Part shown: positions 1 through 10,900 of the stretch, one piece after another
Position numbering within the stretch: the first letter of the stretch is position 1
How the letters are laid out: each line of letters begins with the position of its first letter
Assembly: GCA_963565915.1 (NCBI GenBank)
Contig: OY751490.1
Span: 3,348,001-3,412,000 of the forward strand
Direction of reading: 5' to 3'
Source: Entoloma clypeatum
Lineage: Eukaryota; Basidiomycota; Agaricomycetes; Agaricales; Entolomataceae
Length of the DNA: 64,000 nucleotides
Position numbers and translations under genes: made by a program
Notes under the pieces: generated by a model
Databases searched by the model: none
What the model was told of the DNA's origin: nothing
What the model saw: only the letters and a program-made list of their open reading frames with translations

Positions 1-1791
1 GAAAGCGACCGGATGGATTTCGTCGTCGGAGGTGCGGATGGAGAGGATCGCACCCAAAGCGTAGTCGGAGGCATCGGTTTCGACGATAATAGGGCTGTCG
101 GGAATCCAATGCGTAAGAACAGGGGCCGTGGTAAAGGCTTTCTTCAAAGTTTTGAAAGATTCGCGAGCGGAGTCGGAGAAGTGCCATTGTGTGTTTTTGC
201 GGGTGAGTCGAGTGAGCGGAACGGTGATTTCGGAGTAGTAAGGAATGAATCGTCGATAAAAATTGGCAAAACCTAAGAAAGACTGAATGTCTTTGACCTT
301 CCTTGGTTCAGGCCAATCTTGAATAATTTTGACTTTCTTATCCGACATGCGGAGGCCTGTCGGAGAGAGGATAAAGCCAAGGTATTCAACAGTATCCGTA
401 GAAAACTCGCATTTGTCTGCGCGTGCGTATAAGCCGTGTTGTCGGAGACGTCGGAGGACTTCGCGGACATGCTTCCGATGCTCGGAGGGAGAGTCGGAGT
501 AGATGAGGATGTCGTCGAGATATATGGTAACATACTTATCAAGCAGGTCGTGGAAGATGTCGTTCATGAAGCGTTGAAAAACGGCTGGGGAGTTGGTGAG
601 TCCAAATGGCATGACAAGCCATTCAAAGGACCCGTAGCGCGTGCGGAAGGCGGTTTTCCATTCATCTCCTTCCGCTGTGCGGACGAGGTGATAGGCGTGT
701 CGGAGGTCGAGAGCCGTATAAACACTGGCTTTTCCAGCGGTCTGGAGAAGGTCGGATATGAGCGGAAGCGGATATCGGTCCTTCTTTGAGATTTTGTTAA
801 GACCACGGAAATCGACGCAAAGACGAAGGGAGCCATCCTTTTTACGAACGAAAAGGACGGGAGCACCGTGTGGGGAGGAAGAGGGTCGGATGAATCCAAT
901 GGTGAGGTGTTCGTCAATGAATTCACGGAGGGCATTGAGTTCGGTTTGTGAAAGGGAGTAGATCGGACCGAACGGAGGAGCGGAGCCCTCTTCAAGTTCG
1001 ATTTTGAGGTCGTAGGTACGGTGGGGTGGAAGAGTGTCTGCTTTTCCTTTACTGAAGACGTCAGCATAGTCGTGGTATTCTTCGGGTACGTTTGTCAAGT
1101 CGGGGGTGTCGGAAGCGGATGCGGAGTGAGCGGAAACGGAGGGAGTCGAAAGGTGAAGTCGAAAGGATTGTGTACCAGGCAATTTGCATGCCCTCATAAA
1201 TGCGGCTGCGTTAATGAGTGAAATCTGCGGAGCGGACTGCGGAGGTACGATCGGAGGTTCCGGAGGAGGAAGCGTAGCTGTCCTACCTTGGGAGGAGGTC
1301 GACGTCGATGTCGGAAACGGCTCTTTTTGCATCTGTGGACGGAAAGTGATACTGCCCAATACCCAGTCAATCATAGGATTGTGGCGGGTGAGCCAGTTGT
1401 ATCCAAGAACCACGGAAGAAGCGGAGTCGAGCGGAGTAACATAAAAATCCTGTTCAAAAGATTCACCTGAAGGAAAACATATAGGTATTGTTACAACTTG
1501 AGTGATAAACGCGTTAGAAGAACCATCGAAAAGCTTTAGTTCTAAAGGCGGAATAGCGGAGGTCGGAAGATCATAGGCGGAGGAAAAGTTATTGTCAATA
1601 AAACAGTGAGTAGATCCTGAATCAATAAGTGCTGGGACAGAATCTGAGGGGAAAAAAGAAGATGAGATATTGATACGTAAAGAGTTCGGATCGGAGAGAG
1701 CGGACGCGTTAAGTCGGATGGGAGCGGAGGCACGGAGAGAGTCAACGCAGTCCTCAGACCGTGCTTCATGAGGACCACTGCCTATTTTTTT
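1..1791 (-). CDS. pol: Pol polyprotein of gypsy-1 (protease, reverse transcriptase, start of RNase H), partial
   Basis: The frame is open from the frameshift site at 1791 to the left edge and has no ATG of its own. It starts in the -1 frame relative to gag, so it is probably made as a Gag-Pol fusion by -1 slippage. In order one reads a protease motif (IDSGSTHC, near 1610), reverse transcriptase (CVDFRGLNKISKKDRYPLP near 800, YLDDILIYS near 510) and the start of RNase H (ETDASDYALG near 60). Integrase and chromodomain would lie outside the window. It aligns almost residue for residue with the plus-strand pol of gypsy-2. Many antisense ORFs here are shadows. No stop codon was found in the visible frame. 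Confidence 0.93.
1782..1791 (-). promoter_or_regulatory. Putative -1 ribosomal frameshift site at the gag stop (gypsy-1)
   Basis: On the minus strand the gag frame reads TCA AAA AAA TAG, giving the heptamer A AAA AAA (1791-1785) immediately before the UAG stop (1784-1782). The pol frame is the -1 frame and is open from here. This matches the X XXY YYZ rule. I did not identify a downstream pseudoknot. Confidence 0.7.
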
Positions 1792-3074
1792 GACTCGATC
1801 TCCTTACTTTTTTCCTTGGCTTGAGTGCCAACTTGGGCGGCTTTCCCTTTAGCCTTGGAAGCGGAGGAGGTGGACTTGGGACAGTCCTTGACAGCGTGTC
1901 CGACGCTACCGCAGAATAAGCAAAGGTTATTATCGAAACGACGTTTGCGTTCTTGATACGTCAGTTTGCCGTCTTTGCCTAATTTACTGGAGAGGTCGGG
2001 TTTCGGAGCGGATGTGGAAGCGGAAGCGGTAGCGGGAGCAGAGGGTTTGGTTGATGATGTTTGTGGAGTGGATTGGTTCGGAGCGGATTGTTTTTTGTCG
2101 GACTTGGGAGTGGGTTTATCGGTTCTGGATTTCTCTCGTTGACGTTCCCAGTAGCGAGCGTCAATAGTATGAGCCGCGGATCGTAGGTCTGGTAAAGACT
2201 TGATCTTGGGTTGTTGGGAGAGGATGTCCTTGATCCGATCCGGAAGTCCGACGTAGTAGCGGTGTCGGAGGGAGTTTTCATCCCAGTCAGTCTTGGTAGC
2301 AAGACGTTGGAATTCAACATTGTACTTCAATATCTTTTGATTTTCCTTCATCCGTAGGTTGTCCAACTGTTCTTCGGCTTCGCCCTGAGGGTCAATGATA
2401 CCAAACTCGGAGCGGAGAAGTCGGACGAACTCGGGGAAAGAACCCCGCCAATTGGGTTCATCATCATCTAGAATGAAGGGTTCAAAAAATTCGAGTGCTG
2501 TGCCTCGGAAGTAAGACATGGCAAAGTTGACTTTGGAATGTTCTGAGTCGAAGTTGTCGTTGTCGGAGAAGTAAAGTTTGCATTGTAAAATGAATGCGGA
2601 GAGTTTGCGCGGATCGGATCCGTCAAAGGTATCCGGTTCGTTGGCATACGACTTTTTCTTCTTTGTATCTCGACGTTTCAACTCTTTGGTCATGAGCAGA
2701 ATGGCTTCAGCTAGATTGGGTTCCTGATCTGGATTGGAATCGGAGTCGTCCAAATCTCCATGTAAACTACCGTCGGAAGGAGGAGGAGATCCTCCTGGAG
2801 GTCCGCCGAATAAGCCAGAATTTAGAGGTGCGGAGGGTTCCGTTGGTGGGTTTAGTGGAGGACTGGCAGGAAGTGGTGGGAGCTGAGAGTCGGAAGAAGG
2901 CGGAGGAACGGATGGTCCGGGGGTAGGGGCGGATGATGATGCTGTGGCTCCTCGAGGGGTAATGGTTACATTGCGTGTTCCTCGAAGAAAAGCAGAGCGT
3001 GGTGTGGAAGATGAACGTTCTGCTGCTGCACGAGCAGTCCTAGTTGTTCGAACTGTATTACGGGTTTGAGACAT
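1782..3074 (-). CDS. gag: Gag polyprotein of gypsy-1
   Basis: This is a capsid/nucleocapsid precursor of about 430 residues. The start is placed at the ATG at 3074 (MSQTRNTVRTTRTARAAAE), because the longer frame to 3131 runs into the LTR without an ATG. The protein has a Pro/Ser-rich N-terminal third, a conserved retrotransposon capsid core (DTFDGSDPRKLSAFILQCKL; YFRGTALEFFEPF; LDNLRMKENQKILKYNVEF), a basic linker rich in Lys, Ser and Pro, and one CCHC zinc knuckle (CLFCGSVGHAVKDC, spacing C-x2-C-x4-H-x4-C) near the C terminus. It ends in a Lys-rich tail whose codons form the slippery heptamer. It should assemble particles and package element RNA. Confidence 0.93.
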   Translation of the reverse strand: MSQTRNTVRTTRTARAAAERSSSTPRSAFLRGTRNVTITPRGATASSSAPTPGPSVPPPSSDSQLPPLPASPPLNPPTEPSAPLNSGLFGGPPGGSPPPSDGSLHGDLDDSDSNPDQEPNLAEAILLMTKELKRRDTKKKKSYANEPDTFDGSDPRKLSAFILQCKLYFSDNDNFDSEHSKVNFAMSYFRGTALEFFEPFILDDDEPNWRGSFPEFVRLLRSEFGIIDPQGEAEEQLDNLRMKENQKILKYNVEFQRLATKTDWDENSLRHRYYVGLPDRIKDILSQQPKIKSLPDLRSAAHTIDARYWERQREKSRTDKPTPKSDKKQSAPNQSTPQTSSTKPSAPATASASTSAPKPDLSSKLGKDGKLTYQERKRRFDNNLCLFCGSVGHAVKDCPKSTSSASKAKGKAAQVGTQAKEKSKEIESKK

Positions 3075-3112
3075 GTGGGTAGAGGTTGTTGGGTAAATCA
3101 AAGAATGGTGGT

Positions 3113-3123
3113 AGTTCAAATAT
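3113..3123 (-). promoter_or_regulatory. Self-priming primer-binding site (gypsy-1)
   Basis: Two bases inside the 5' LTR end, the minus strand reads ATATTTGAACT. This is the exact reverse complement of the predicted first 11 nt of the element RNA (AGTTCAAATAT, 3380-3370). No TGG expected of a tRNA primer site follows the LTR. The arrangement and the 11-nt length match the self-priming mechanism known for Tf1/sushi-group elements. Confidence 0.75.
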
Positions 3124-3125
3124 AC

Positions 3126-3658
3126 TGTCACGTAGCGTGTTTCTCAACGTCGGACGAGTCGGAGCGGAGTAGCGGAGGAGCGGAATGCGGTAAGTGCAAC
3201 GTTGGCAGAAAGGACCTGGCTTCAACTTGTGCGTTGCGCCCCACTCTTTGATGTGGTCCTCGATTTCGGATTGGCGGATGTCGGATGAGCGGATGAGCGG
3301 ATGAGCGGAGGTGACGGAGGGAATGCTCAAAGGCAAGTAGAGACGGATGCGAATGAGGTGTAACGTATGATATTTGAACTGAGGTTCTACGACAGGTTTG
3401 TACACTATTTATAGTAGACTAGAATGATCAGCATTACTATAAGTGATGTGCAGATATTGGAGTTGACCATCGGAACATTCGGAGTACGGAGAGTAACAAA
3501 TGAAAAGTGAACAACATATGTCTACTTGTAAGTATGGTTGAGATGTTACGTAGTAGAAGTATATTCAATATAAATAGAATGTTGTTGGAGCGGATGTCGG
3601 AGCGGATGAAATGTCGGAGTCGTCGGATAAGTCGGATGTGAATCGTATGGTTATGACA
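3126..3658 (-). repeat. 5' LTR of gypsy-1 (533 bp)
   Basis: The ends are short inverted repeats, TGTCA and TGACA. On the minus strand there is a consensus TATA box (TATAAATA, near 3412) and, about 33 bp downstream, an initiator-like CTCAGTTC whose A (3380) is the likely RNA start. A 24-bp block at 3217-3240 is shared with the LTRs at 15113 and 35564 although the rest of the LTRs has diverged. No second copy of this LTR is visible, so the boundaries rest on terminal structure and the adjacent primer site. Confidence 0.85.
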
Positions 3659-4031
3659 GAGGACGCGTTTCCCTGGTTCGTTGTAGTTATTAAAGGGCGA
3701 TAGGGGGACAGTCACATTTGCACGGTATGCCCAGATATCAACGAGGGGGGATTTAAGGTTGTACATAAATTCCGGGGAGTACCACGGGCGCTTGGAGGGG
3801 TCATCCTCGTCGCATACCATGACGGTCATGTGTCTGGGTGCAAGGGAATGCATGCGGACACGGTTTCTGCAGGAGAGCTTCTTGAGGTGCAAGTGCACCA
3901 GAGGCAGGCCGGCAAGTGTTTCGACCGCCCCTGTGGGGGTGGTACGGAAGGCTCCCAGAATCCATAACGCTGCGCGTCTTTGGACTTTGGAGATAGACTT
4001 GACGACACCCTTGTTACGGGCACCGTCGAAG
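3659..4031 (-). mobile_element. LINE (non-LTR retrotransposon) fragment, region after the reverse transcriptase
   Basis: The minus strand encodes a piece with the motif QRRAALWILGAFRTTPTGAV followed by LAGLPLVHLHLKKLSCRNRV. This block follows the reverse transcriptase in fungal Tad1-like LINEs. It is cut on the left by the gypsy-1 LTR (the frame runs straight into LTR sequence after GKRVL) and on the right by the truncated copia-1. About 120 residues remain, with no endonuclease or RT catalytic motif. The family assignment comes from recalled motif patterns, not a search. Confidence 0.7.
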
Positions 4032-7000
4032 TATTTGGAAGAGGGTATATGTCTTTATGGGACATGTCGACAATGCCAACTTGGACTGATATTGCCTCCA
4101 TCAGGAGGTCATTCATCCATGCCGTTTGACCACCCAGTCTCCGTCTTCGATCTAATTTTTCAAGATCAGACGCTGGAGTGTCTTCCCCATAGATGCTTCC
4201 TGGCATCTTCCGAACTCGTCGTTCCCTGATCGGTCGATCTGGTACTTGCTCGGGTTCCGGAGTGGGTACTCGCGGTTCGTCATCAGGCTCACTGGCAGGC
4301 AATTCGTTGTCTGATTCAGGTTGATCCTGTTCAATGGGAAGTGGGTCATGAGGTGTTTCATTGTGACTTTCGTCGTCGTTGCTGCCAGGGATGAGATCCT
4401 CAAACTCATCAGCCGGCTCTGGGTTTTCCATTTCTGGATGGTTTTCTGGCAAAGGGTCGATGTGGCATCTAGGGTACTTGCTTTCATCAAAGATAGCTTT
4501 CCCACCCATGAAAATCGTGTTGGTCTCAGGATCCATGAAGCGGTATCCTTTGACCCCTGGTTTTGATCCGAGATAAATCATCAATCGAGATCTTGACTCC
4601 AGGGAGTTTCTGCGTTTTTCTTTTGGGATATATATGTATGCTTGGCATCCGAAGACTCTGACACTAGACATGTCGGGGATCTCATTGGTTACCCTGAAGT
4701 AAGGGGTTTTCCATTCAAGACGCTGCATGGGGGTTCTGTTATAGAGAAATGCTGCGTGTTCCAAACAGAATTCCCACCACATGGGCGGTAAGCATGCATC
4801 GAAGCGCAACGCCTGAGATTTTTCCCATAGTGTTCGATTGATCCTTTCTGCTCTACCATTCTGCTGGTGCTGATATGGGAGCGTGACATCGATTAGAATT
4901 CCATGATCGGCAAGTACATCCTTGTATTCGTCAAATTCTCCACCTCCATCAACCCGCCACTTTTTAGGGGTAGCGGCAAATTGATTCTGGATCATCGCAA
5001 GGAATTGTTTCAGCGCCGTGATGGCACCTGACTTCTTCCTAAGCAAGACGACCCAGACATGGGATGAAAAATCGTCCAAAAAGGTAAGGAAATATTTGTA
5101 CTTATGGTACGATGCCGTGGATATCTGCTTCAAATCTGAATGGATCAAATCAAAGGGTTTGACAGCCCTTGTCATCGAGTTAGGATAAGATTGATTCGGC
5201 ATTTTCCCTTTTAGACACCCCGTGCAGTTTTCCTGTGATTTTTCACGTACTAACGTTTTGGGTACTCCTTTGGTACTGGTGGGAATCTTATTGAGCGCTT
5301 GGTCATTTGGGTGGCCAAGGCGTTTATGCCAGGTTTCGACAGTGATTTCGCTAGAGATCGCGTGGATTTGGTCATAGCATATTTCAGTGTCTAACCAATA
5401 AATGGTTTGTCCGAGAATGTGAGGCGAGAACTGTATTTTGTTCTGTCCTTTGGAGATGTTGATTTCTCCACGCATTCCGTCTACTTTGTAACCGTGATTA
5501 AGGAAGATGCCTAGGGACAATAGGCGTGTGTCCATGTCCGGAATGTAGAATACAGGTCGGAGAAGGTGGGTTTTTATCTCCCCATTTAGGGTATGCCGTA
5601 CTGGAACGGCCCCAACTCCGAGTATTTCCAGTTTCTTTCCCTTTTCAGCTGTTTGGACAAATCGCTTAGCTTTAAGAGGCCTGTAGTATGCGAAGTCCTT
5701 GAATTCATGGGTAAAGTGTAACGAGGCACCGGAGTCTAAGATCCATTGTGCACGTTCTTTCTCCTTACAGTGTGTGCATGACGCAAAGTGCTTTGTATAT
5801 TTTTTATATAGATCGTTGTCAATATGATCCATACATTCTGCACTAGTACTAGCTAATATTTTACACGTCTGTAAGGAGGTGTTATTAGCTTTCCTTAATT
5901 GGTCAGATTCAGGAGAGGAAGAAGACGAACCGTCAAGTTCAATGAGCCCATCTTCGAATTGGTCCGGCCCCATCCGCTCGCTTTGATGGTCTATGTCCAT
6001 CATCCTAAGGGTTTGGTCCAGCGGCGGAGTAACTCGACGCTGCTTGGACGGTCTTTCGTCTTCTTCTGGGATAATCGTATCCAGAATGCGAAGATTTGAC
6101 CCTGAGGGGCGAGCACCAATGCCGCGCGCGAGTTTGCGAACATGGTCGTTTTTCTTCCACACGGACGGCTTGCCCGAAGGAAGCCCGGTGTACTGGGATG
6201 GAGGCGGGTTCATTTGCTGAAGGAGCGACTGCATCCGCTGAGAGTCTGGCTGGGCGGTACTCATCGTTTTTCCGCGCCCGGTGACGGTAGTGAAGGATGG
6301 TGGAGGGAAGTGTATGGCGGGAGCAACAAACTCAACCGTTTCCTCCACATGGTCGGACGTGTTGTCCGCAGTGTTGGCGCTTTTCTTCTGATTGCGCCAG
6401 CGTCCTTTTCCCTTCTTCTTTTCAGAAGCGGTACTATGGTCGGTCGAGTTAGGCTGCTCGTCAGCGTCGTTCTGTGAGGTACTCGGCTTTTGCTGCTTTT
6501 CCCATTTGGGGTCCTGCCCCTTTCGCTTTGTCCCAGAAATTTTCTTGGCCTGCTCATTGGACGTACGAGTAGACCCGACCGAATACTTGCGCCTGTATTC
6601 CGAGATGACGCTGTCGGCGACGGCCTGCCATGTGAAGTCATCGGCGTCGTACACCTGGAAGAGAGCGGTGGAGAGTGATGACCAGGCGTCGGGAATCGCA
6701 TTGGCCAAGATCATTGCCTGCATTAGATCGGGGACGACAAAATTCGAATCGGCGAGACGGGCGAAGAGAGAGCCCAGGCGTTCGATTTCAGGGACGGGGT
6801 CGCGTCCAGACAGTTTGTAGGTGGCGGCAGCTTTAAAGTCGCCGAAGATGACAGCCGGGGATATCTTGGAGTAGGCGTCTTTCAACGTTTTCCATGCGCC
6901 AAGCGCCGAGGTACTGTCTTTGATGTGACGTCTGATCGCCTCAGAGATTTTTAGGCGTATCGCCCCGAGAGCTACGTCGTCGTCCCTGATCCAGGCTTTT

Positions 7001-7242
7001 TCTTCCTTGCGGAAGCCGGGCTGGTCGACCATGGTAGTCAGCACAGGGGGAGCAGCGGCGGTGGGACCAGGAGTGGAGACCGTAGTGGTGAAGTCGGCGA
7101 TCTCGGGACGGGGGATATCGCCAGAGACGATGCGCCAGACTCCTTGATGGAGGAGGTAGGACTTCATTTTTTCGGCCCAGCTTTGGTAGTCAATGCCGTC
7201 AAAGGGGGCGATGGTGTCAAGAGCAGAGCGAGAGGTAGACAT
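4032..7242 (-). pseudogene. Truncated copia polyprotein (Gag-protease-integrase)
   Basis: The frame starts at ATG 7242 (MSTSRSALDTIAPFDG) and stays open into the LINE fragment, giving a chimeric tail of about 69 residues after PLPN that is out-of-frame LINE sequence. It carries a copia-type gag N-terminus (DYQSWAEKMKSYLLHQGVW), protease WILDSGASLHFT, the integrase zinc-finger signature (HKRLGHPN, then CTGC), and the integrase core with Asp, Asp and Glu visible in DLIHSDL, WRVDGGGEF and NGRAERINR. The reverse transcriptase is entirely missing, so it cannot be autonomous. Codon use and residues are otherwise those of the intact copy at 41703-46421. Confidence 0.9.
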
Positions 7243-7606
7243 TTTTAGATGGATCTAAAAAAAGGGTTCCCAATCAGTGATATGTTATGAATATGATTCG
7301 AGAAAACAATTGAATGATTCCTTATGACATATTCCCTTCAGGAATAGCGGTCATGGGAAAACCCTTTTTATGTCAGAAACGTATAAGGTGCGATCAACGT
7401 TTCCACATGGAGTGTACTAGGTCAATCCCCTTAGGGACGTCTCATGACAGGTACTTGTCGTAATGACGTTCCCAGGTTCATATGTGAAGAAGTATGACTC
7501 AGAACCTAGATCTTTCGATCGGTTCTTTGCCAACCAGGGTAGAGTGGGCAGGTACTCGCTGTTGCCAGTGTTTCCCAGGTCCCTCTGCTATCCGGGGCCC
7601 ATAACC
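7243..7606 (-). other. Untranslated leader of copia-1
   Basis: This is the stretch between LTR and ATG, matching the leader of copia-A (41341-41702). It starts, on the minus strand, with the primer site GGTTATGGGCCCCGG next to the LTR. No gene lies within it. Confidence 0.85.
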
Positions 7607-7911
7607 TGTTGAAGTTCCACCTGGGCGCTAGCCACAGGTGTACTGAGCAACATAGCTACAGTGGAAGTACTCTACGATACCGGTATGGTCACTTACATGG
7701 TTTGAAGGGGGTAAGGCTAGTGAGAGCGGTTGAGGCTGGTGAGAGCGATGGAGCTGGTTAAGAGTCAAGAGACAACTTGTTGATATTGACAGTTTCCTGG
7801 TCTTATATACCGTACTACTGTTTGTACCAACCAAACAAGTATGTAATGAAGATATGTAAGGTCACGTGATGTAATCTAATCTAATCTACGTGATGGGAAA
7901 AAGTTTCAACA
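7607..7911 (-). repeat. 5' LTR of copia-1 (305 bp)
   Basis: It runs TGTTGAAACTTT...ACTTCAACA on the minus strand and is alignable over its whole length with the 311-bp LTRs of copia-A and copia-2, including the TATATAAG promoter motif. It adjoins Helitron helicase sequence at 7912. Confidence 0.93.
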
Positions 7912-10900
7912 CAATTGAGCAAAGTCTCCTGCAAATATCATGTTTATTCCACCAAATGGTACTCCAGTAGTGGAATTCTTGACTTTGGCAAGCTGAGAGG
8001 TTATTTTGTGTAGTTCATGACAAGCAACCATTGATATTTCATCTATAAATATATAATCAACATCTTGTATTCTGTTTGCTATTTTAGCCAGAGACATGCA
8101 TTCATTTGAGAATCCTCCCTCTGGGTCTGAGCCTATACCCAAAACAGAATAATATGTTGATCCATTGAGAAGAGCAGCAGCTGTACCACGTGCTGCGAAA
8201 AATGATTGTAAAGCCTTAATAACTTGAGATTTTCCAGTGCCACCCATACCTCCACAGTAAAATTCTATTTGCTTCATTACGTGCTGCAAAAAATGATTGT
8301 AAAGCCTTAATAACTTGAGATTTTCCAGTGCCACCCATACCTCCAAGATACATTCGTAACTGATTGGCTCTCTTTTCAGTTGCGTGATTTGCCACTATAC
8401 AAAATGCTCTTTCTTGCTCCTCATTCAACATGAATTCTTTGACTGTACCATCAATATAGTTCTGATGCAACTCTTTATTTGCTTTGAAATCTTTGTCAAT
8501 ATAAGAGGCATCTGATATAACAACTTCATCATATTTGTTACAATTTGATGTGTTGTTTTCTGTACTAGTAGGTGTGCTGTTAGTGCGGTCAGCCAAGATT
8601 TTTTCTTTCAATGCTTTGATCATTTTATTCCAATAAGAACTCCCTTCCTTTGAATTTGATATATGCATGTTTTCCAAATCTGATTGACCATTGTAAGAAC
8701 TATGGTCAAGCCATTTAGTCTTCTGCAGCATCTTGAATCTCATTCTTCAATTCTTGTATTTTTAAATATTGTGAGCCAACTGTGTTATAAATATCTTGCT
8801 CATTTTCCAAATCCTGAGCATTATTCATTTCACCATTATATCGGAGTGCAATGCTATGTAGAATCAAATTCTGTACTGTCATTCTCATTCATGAATGGTG
8901 CATGCATTTCACCTTTTTTATTGGATTTTTGTTGATTATAATGGTCATCACAAGCATCATTACATTCATATCTTGCATGAAAATTATTCATAATATCTTT
9001 TTGTCGGTCTGTAAAATTATTGACATCAAATGCCTGATACCATGTTTGATCTTCTGTCTTTAAATTCCTGCCAGACCACCATGGCTTGAATAGTGTGAGC
9101 ATTGTGGAATAATAGTATTCCAGATCACCCTGATCTCTTCTTGGTAGAAGTCCACCCAGAAAGTTGGGCACAATATAATCATTATCATGTACACATTGAA
9201 TGTAATGAGTGCGATGCTGAGGATGTTCTTTCTGAAATTCATATTTTTGCACATATGGCAAAGACCCTCCTCCTGTAACTGTAGTTCCAGTAAGAATATC
9301 ATGTGAGGTCTGATTTTCATCCTCAGAATACAATGTATCAGAATCAGAATCATCGCTATCTTGAGATTGATCTTCATATTGACTGTTAAATTCATCTTGT
9401 TCCTTCTTTGATCGTTTAGACTTGTGACACAATCTGACCCAGTCATACAAGCTCATGTCACTCAAAACATCTGATCGGTATACATAATCATGGACTTTGG
9501 ATACACCTATCAATCTTCCACCTGATGAAACTAGTACAACCTTATCTGTGGTATTTGCATCCTCAGAACTAGTTTCCCAAATACTTCTGACCTCTCGAAC
9601 ATAGTTTCTCCAATAAATGTTCTTGAAAGTATGACTGGTATAATGATCAGGATTATTGAGCAGATACATAGCTGCCATTGGACTGCCAATTTCCATTTTT
9701 GCACCTAGAGCATTTATCATTTTAGTCATGAGCATGCGAGTTGATGTCTGACTATCAACTGTATCATTAATTAACTCAGAATTCTTTTCCAACACTTGGC
9801 AAATAGTATCAAATGATGCATATGCACTTAACCCCACTTTAGAAACATAATCACAAACATAAGCCACTACTGCCTTGACAGCTGTTCCTGATAACAAGCT
9901 TGTTGCATCAGTATTGCATTGAACAAGATAAGTTAGAGGTGGTGTAAATGTATTTATATAAGCCTCACCATGCTTTATTTTCAATGCACCTGTATCTGGA
10001 TCCACCAATGTTGTTTTGACAACATCACAAGGAAACTGTGCCTTGCATTCACCATCTTTATTTAGACAGGCCTTTTTTATCTCCTTGTCATTATTATTTT
10101 CTTTAATTTGCACACAAGTATGTTGATTTGAACGAATTAGTAAGTCATCCACTGTTTTTTCATATTCATTCCACTATTTCTCCAAATTTGTACAATCTGA
10201 ACAATGATTGCATCTTTTCTTACATGGAAAAGGTGGAGGGACTGGCATTGTTTTTGTGGGGTCTTGATAGGACCAATCAGATTGCTTTTGCTGATCCACT
10301 CTGTTCTTAACCTCTTTAGCAGTTCTATTGAAACATTGTCCTTGATGCATGCTTTCTAAATATGTCACCAGTTTCTCTTGAAAGTCACTGTGAGGATCCA
10401 TAATTTTGTCTCTGATATCTTGGGGTGACAATGCATTCTTGATCCAAACCAATGTGTGCAAATGTAAAGTCAGTCTCCCTTGTTGTTCCACAGTTCCATA
10501 ATATGCTTTAGTATCTCCATAAATTCCGGGATGGTCAGCTTCTACACCAAGAACTTCTTTGATGAATGCTTGAACAATGAAATGAAAAAATCAGGCAGCA
10601 GCAACAGGATTGTGGGCTATTAAATGGAATGCTTCTACGTCACTTCAAATTTCAGGCTTGAATTTGGTTTTGGTGTCAGCATAGTACAAACAAATAGGAT
10701 GCTTTACATCAACAGGTGAAAAAGTTATAAACCATGTGGGGGCATACCAATATCAGACACCAATGACCAGATTTCATTATGCATGGCCTTCTTGGAGCCA
10801 GCAGAGCCTTTGACATTAGAAGCAGCGATATCTATATCCTGTAATAGTTTATAGCAAGATTGTTCCATTTCTGTCTCAGGCTTAACTTTCTGACCAGCTT

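Larger units (their letters stand above)
1..3658 (-). mobile_element. gypsy-1: Ty3/gypsy chromovirus, 3' part off the left edge
   Basis: This is an LTR retrotransposon read on the minus strand: 5' LTR (3126-3658), self-priming site, gag (3074-1782) and pol (1791 to the window edge). Gag and pol show no internal stop in the visible part, so this copy looks young. Its 5' LTR abuts a LINE fragment at 3659, so it probably inserted into that LINE. The target duplication cannot be checked because the other end lies outside the window; the right flank begins GAGGA. It belongs to the same broad family as gypsy-2 (similar gag and pol), but its LTR is a distinct subfamily (533 bp against 722 bp). Confidence 0.93.
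4032..7911 (-). mobile_element. copia-1: Ty1/copia element lacking its 3' third
   Basis: On the minus strand this has the 5' LTR (7607-7911), an untranslated leader (7243-7606) with the half-tRNA primer site, then gag-protease-integrase up to residue about 1,060. Homology to intact copia-A stops abruptly at 4032, where the LINE fragment begins; RT, RNase H and the 3' LTR are missing. The remaining protein differs from copia-A at only a few residues (for example T/P, T/M and N/D in gag), so the truncation is recent. The right flank is the Helitron helicase frame, indicating insertion into the Helitron. No target duplication can be tested because the other end is gone. Confidence 0.92.

Noticed and set aside
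3826..4031. Continuation of the copia-1 ORF for ~69 residues
   Set aside because: It is out-of-frame translation of the LINE fragment, not a real fusion domain.
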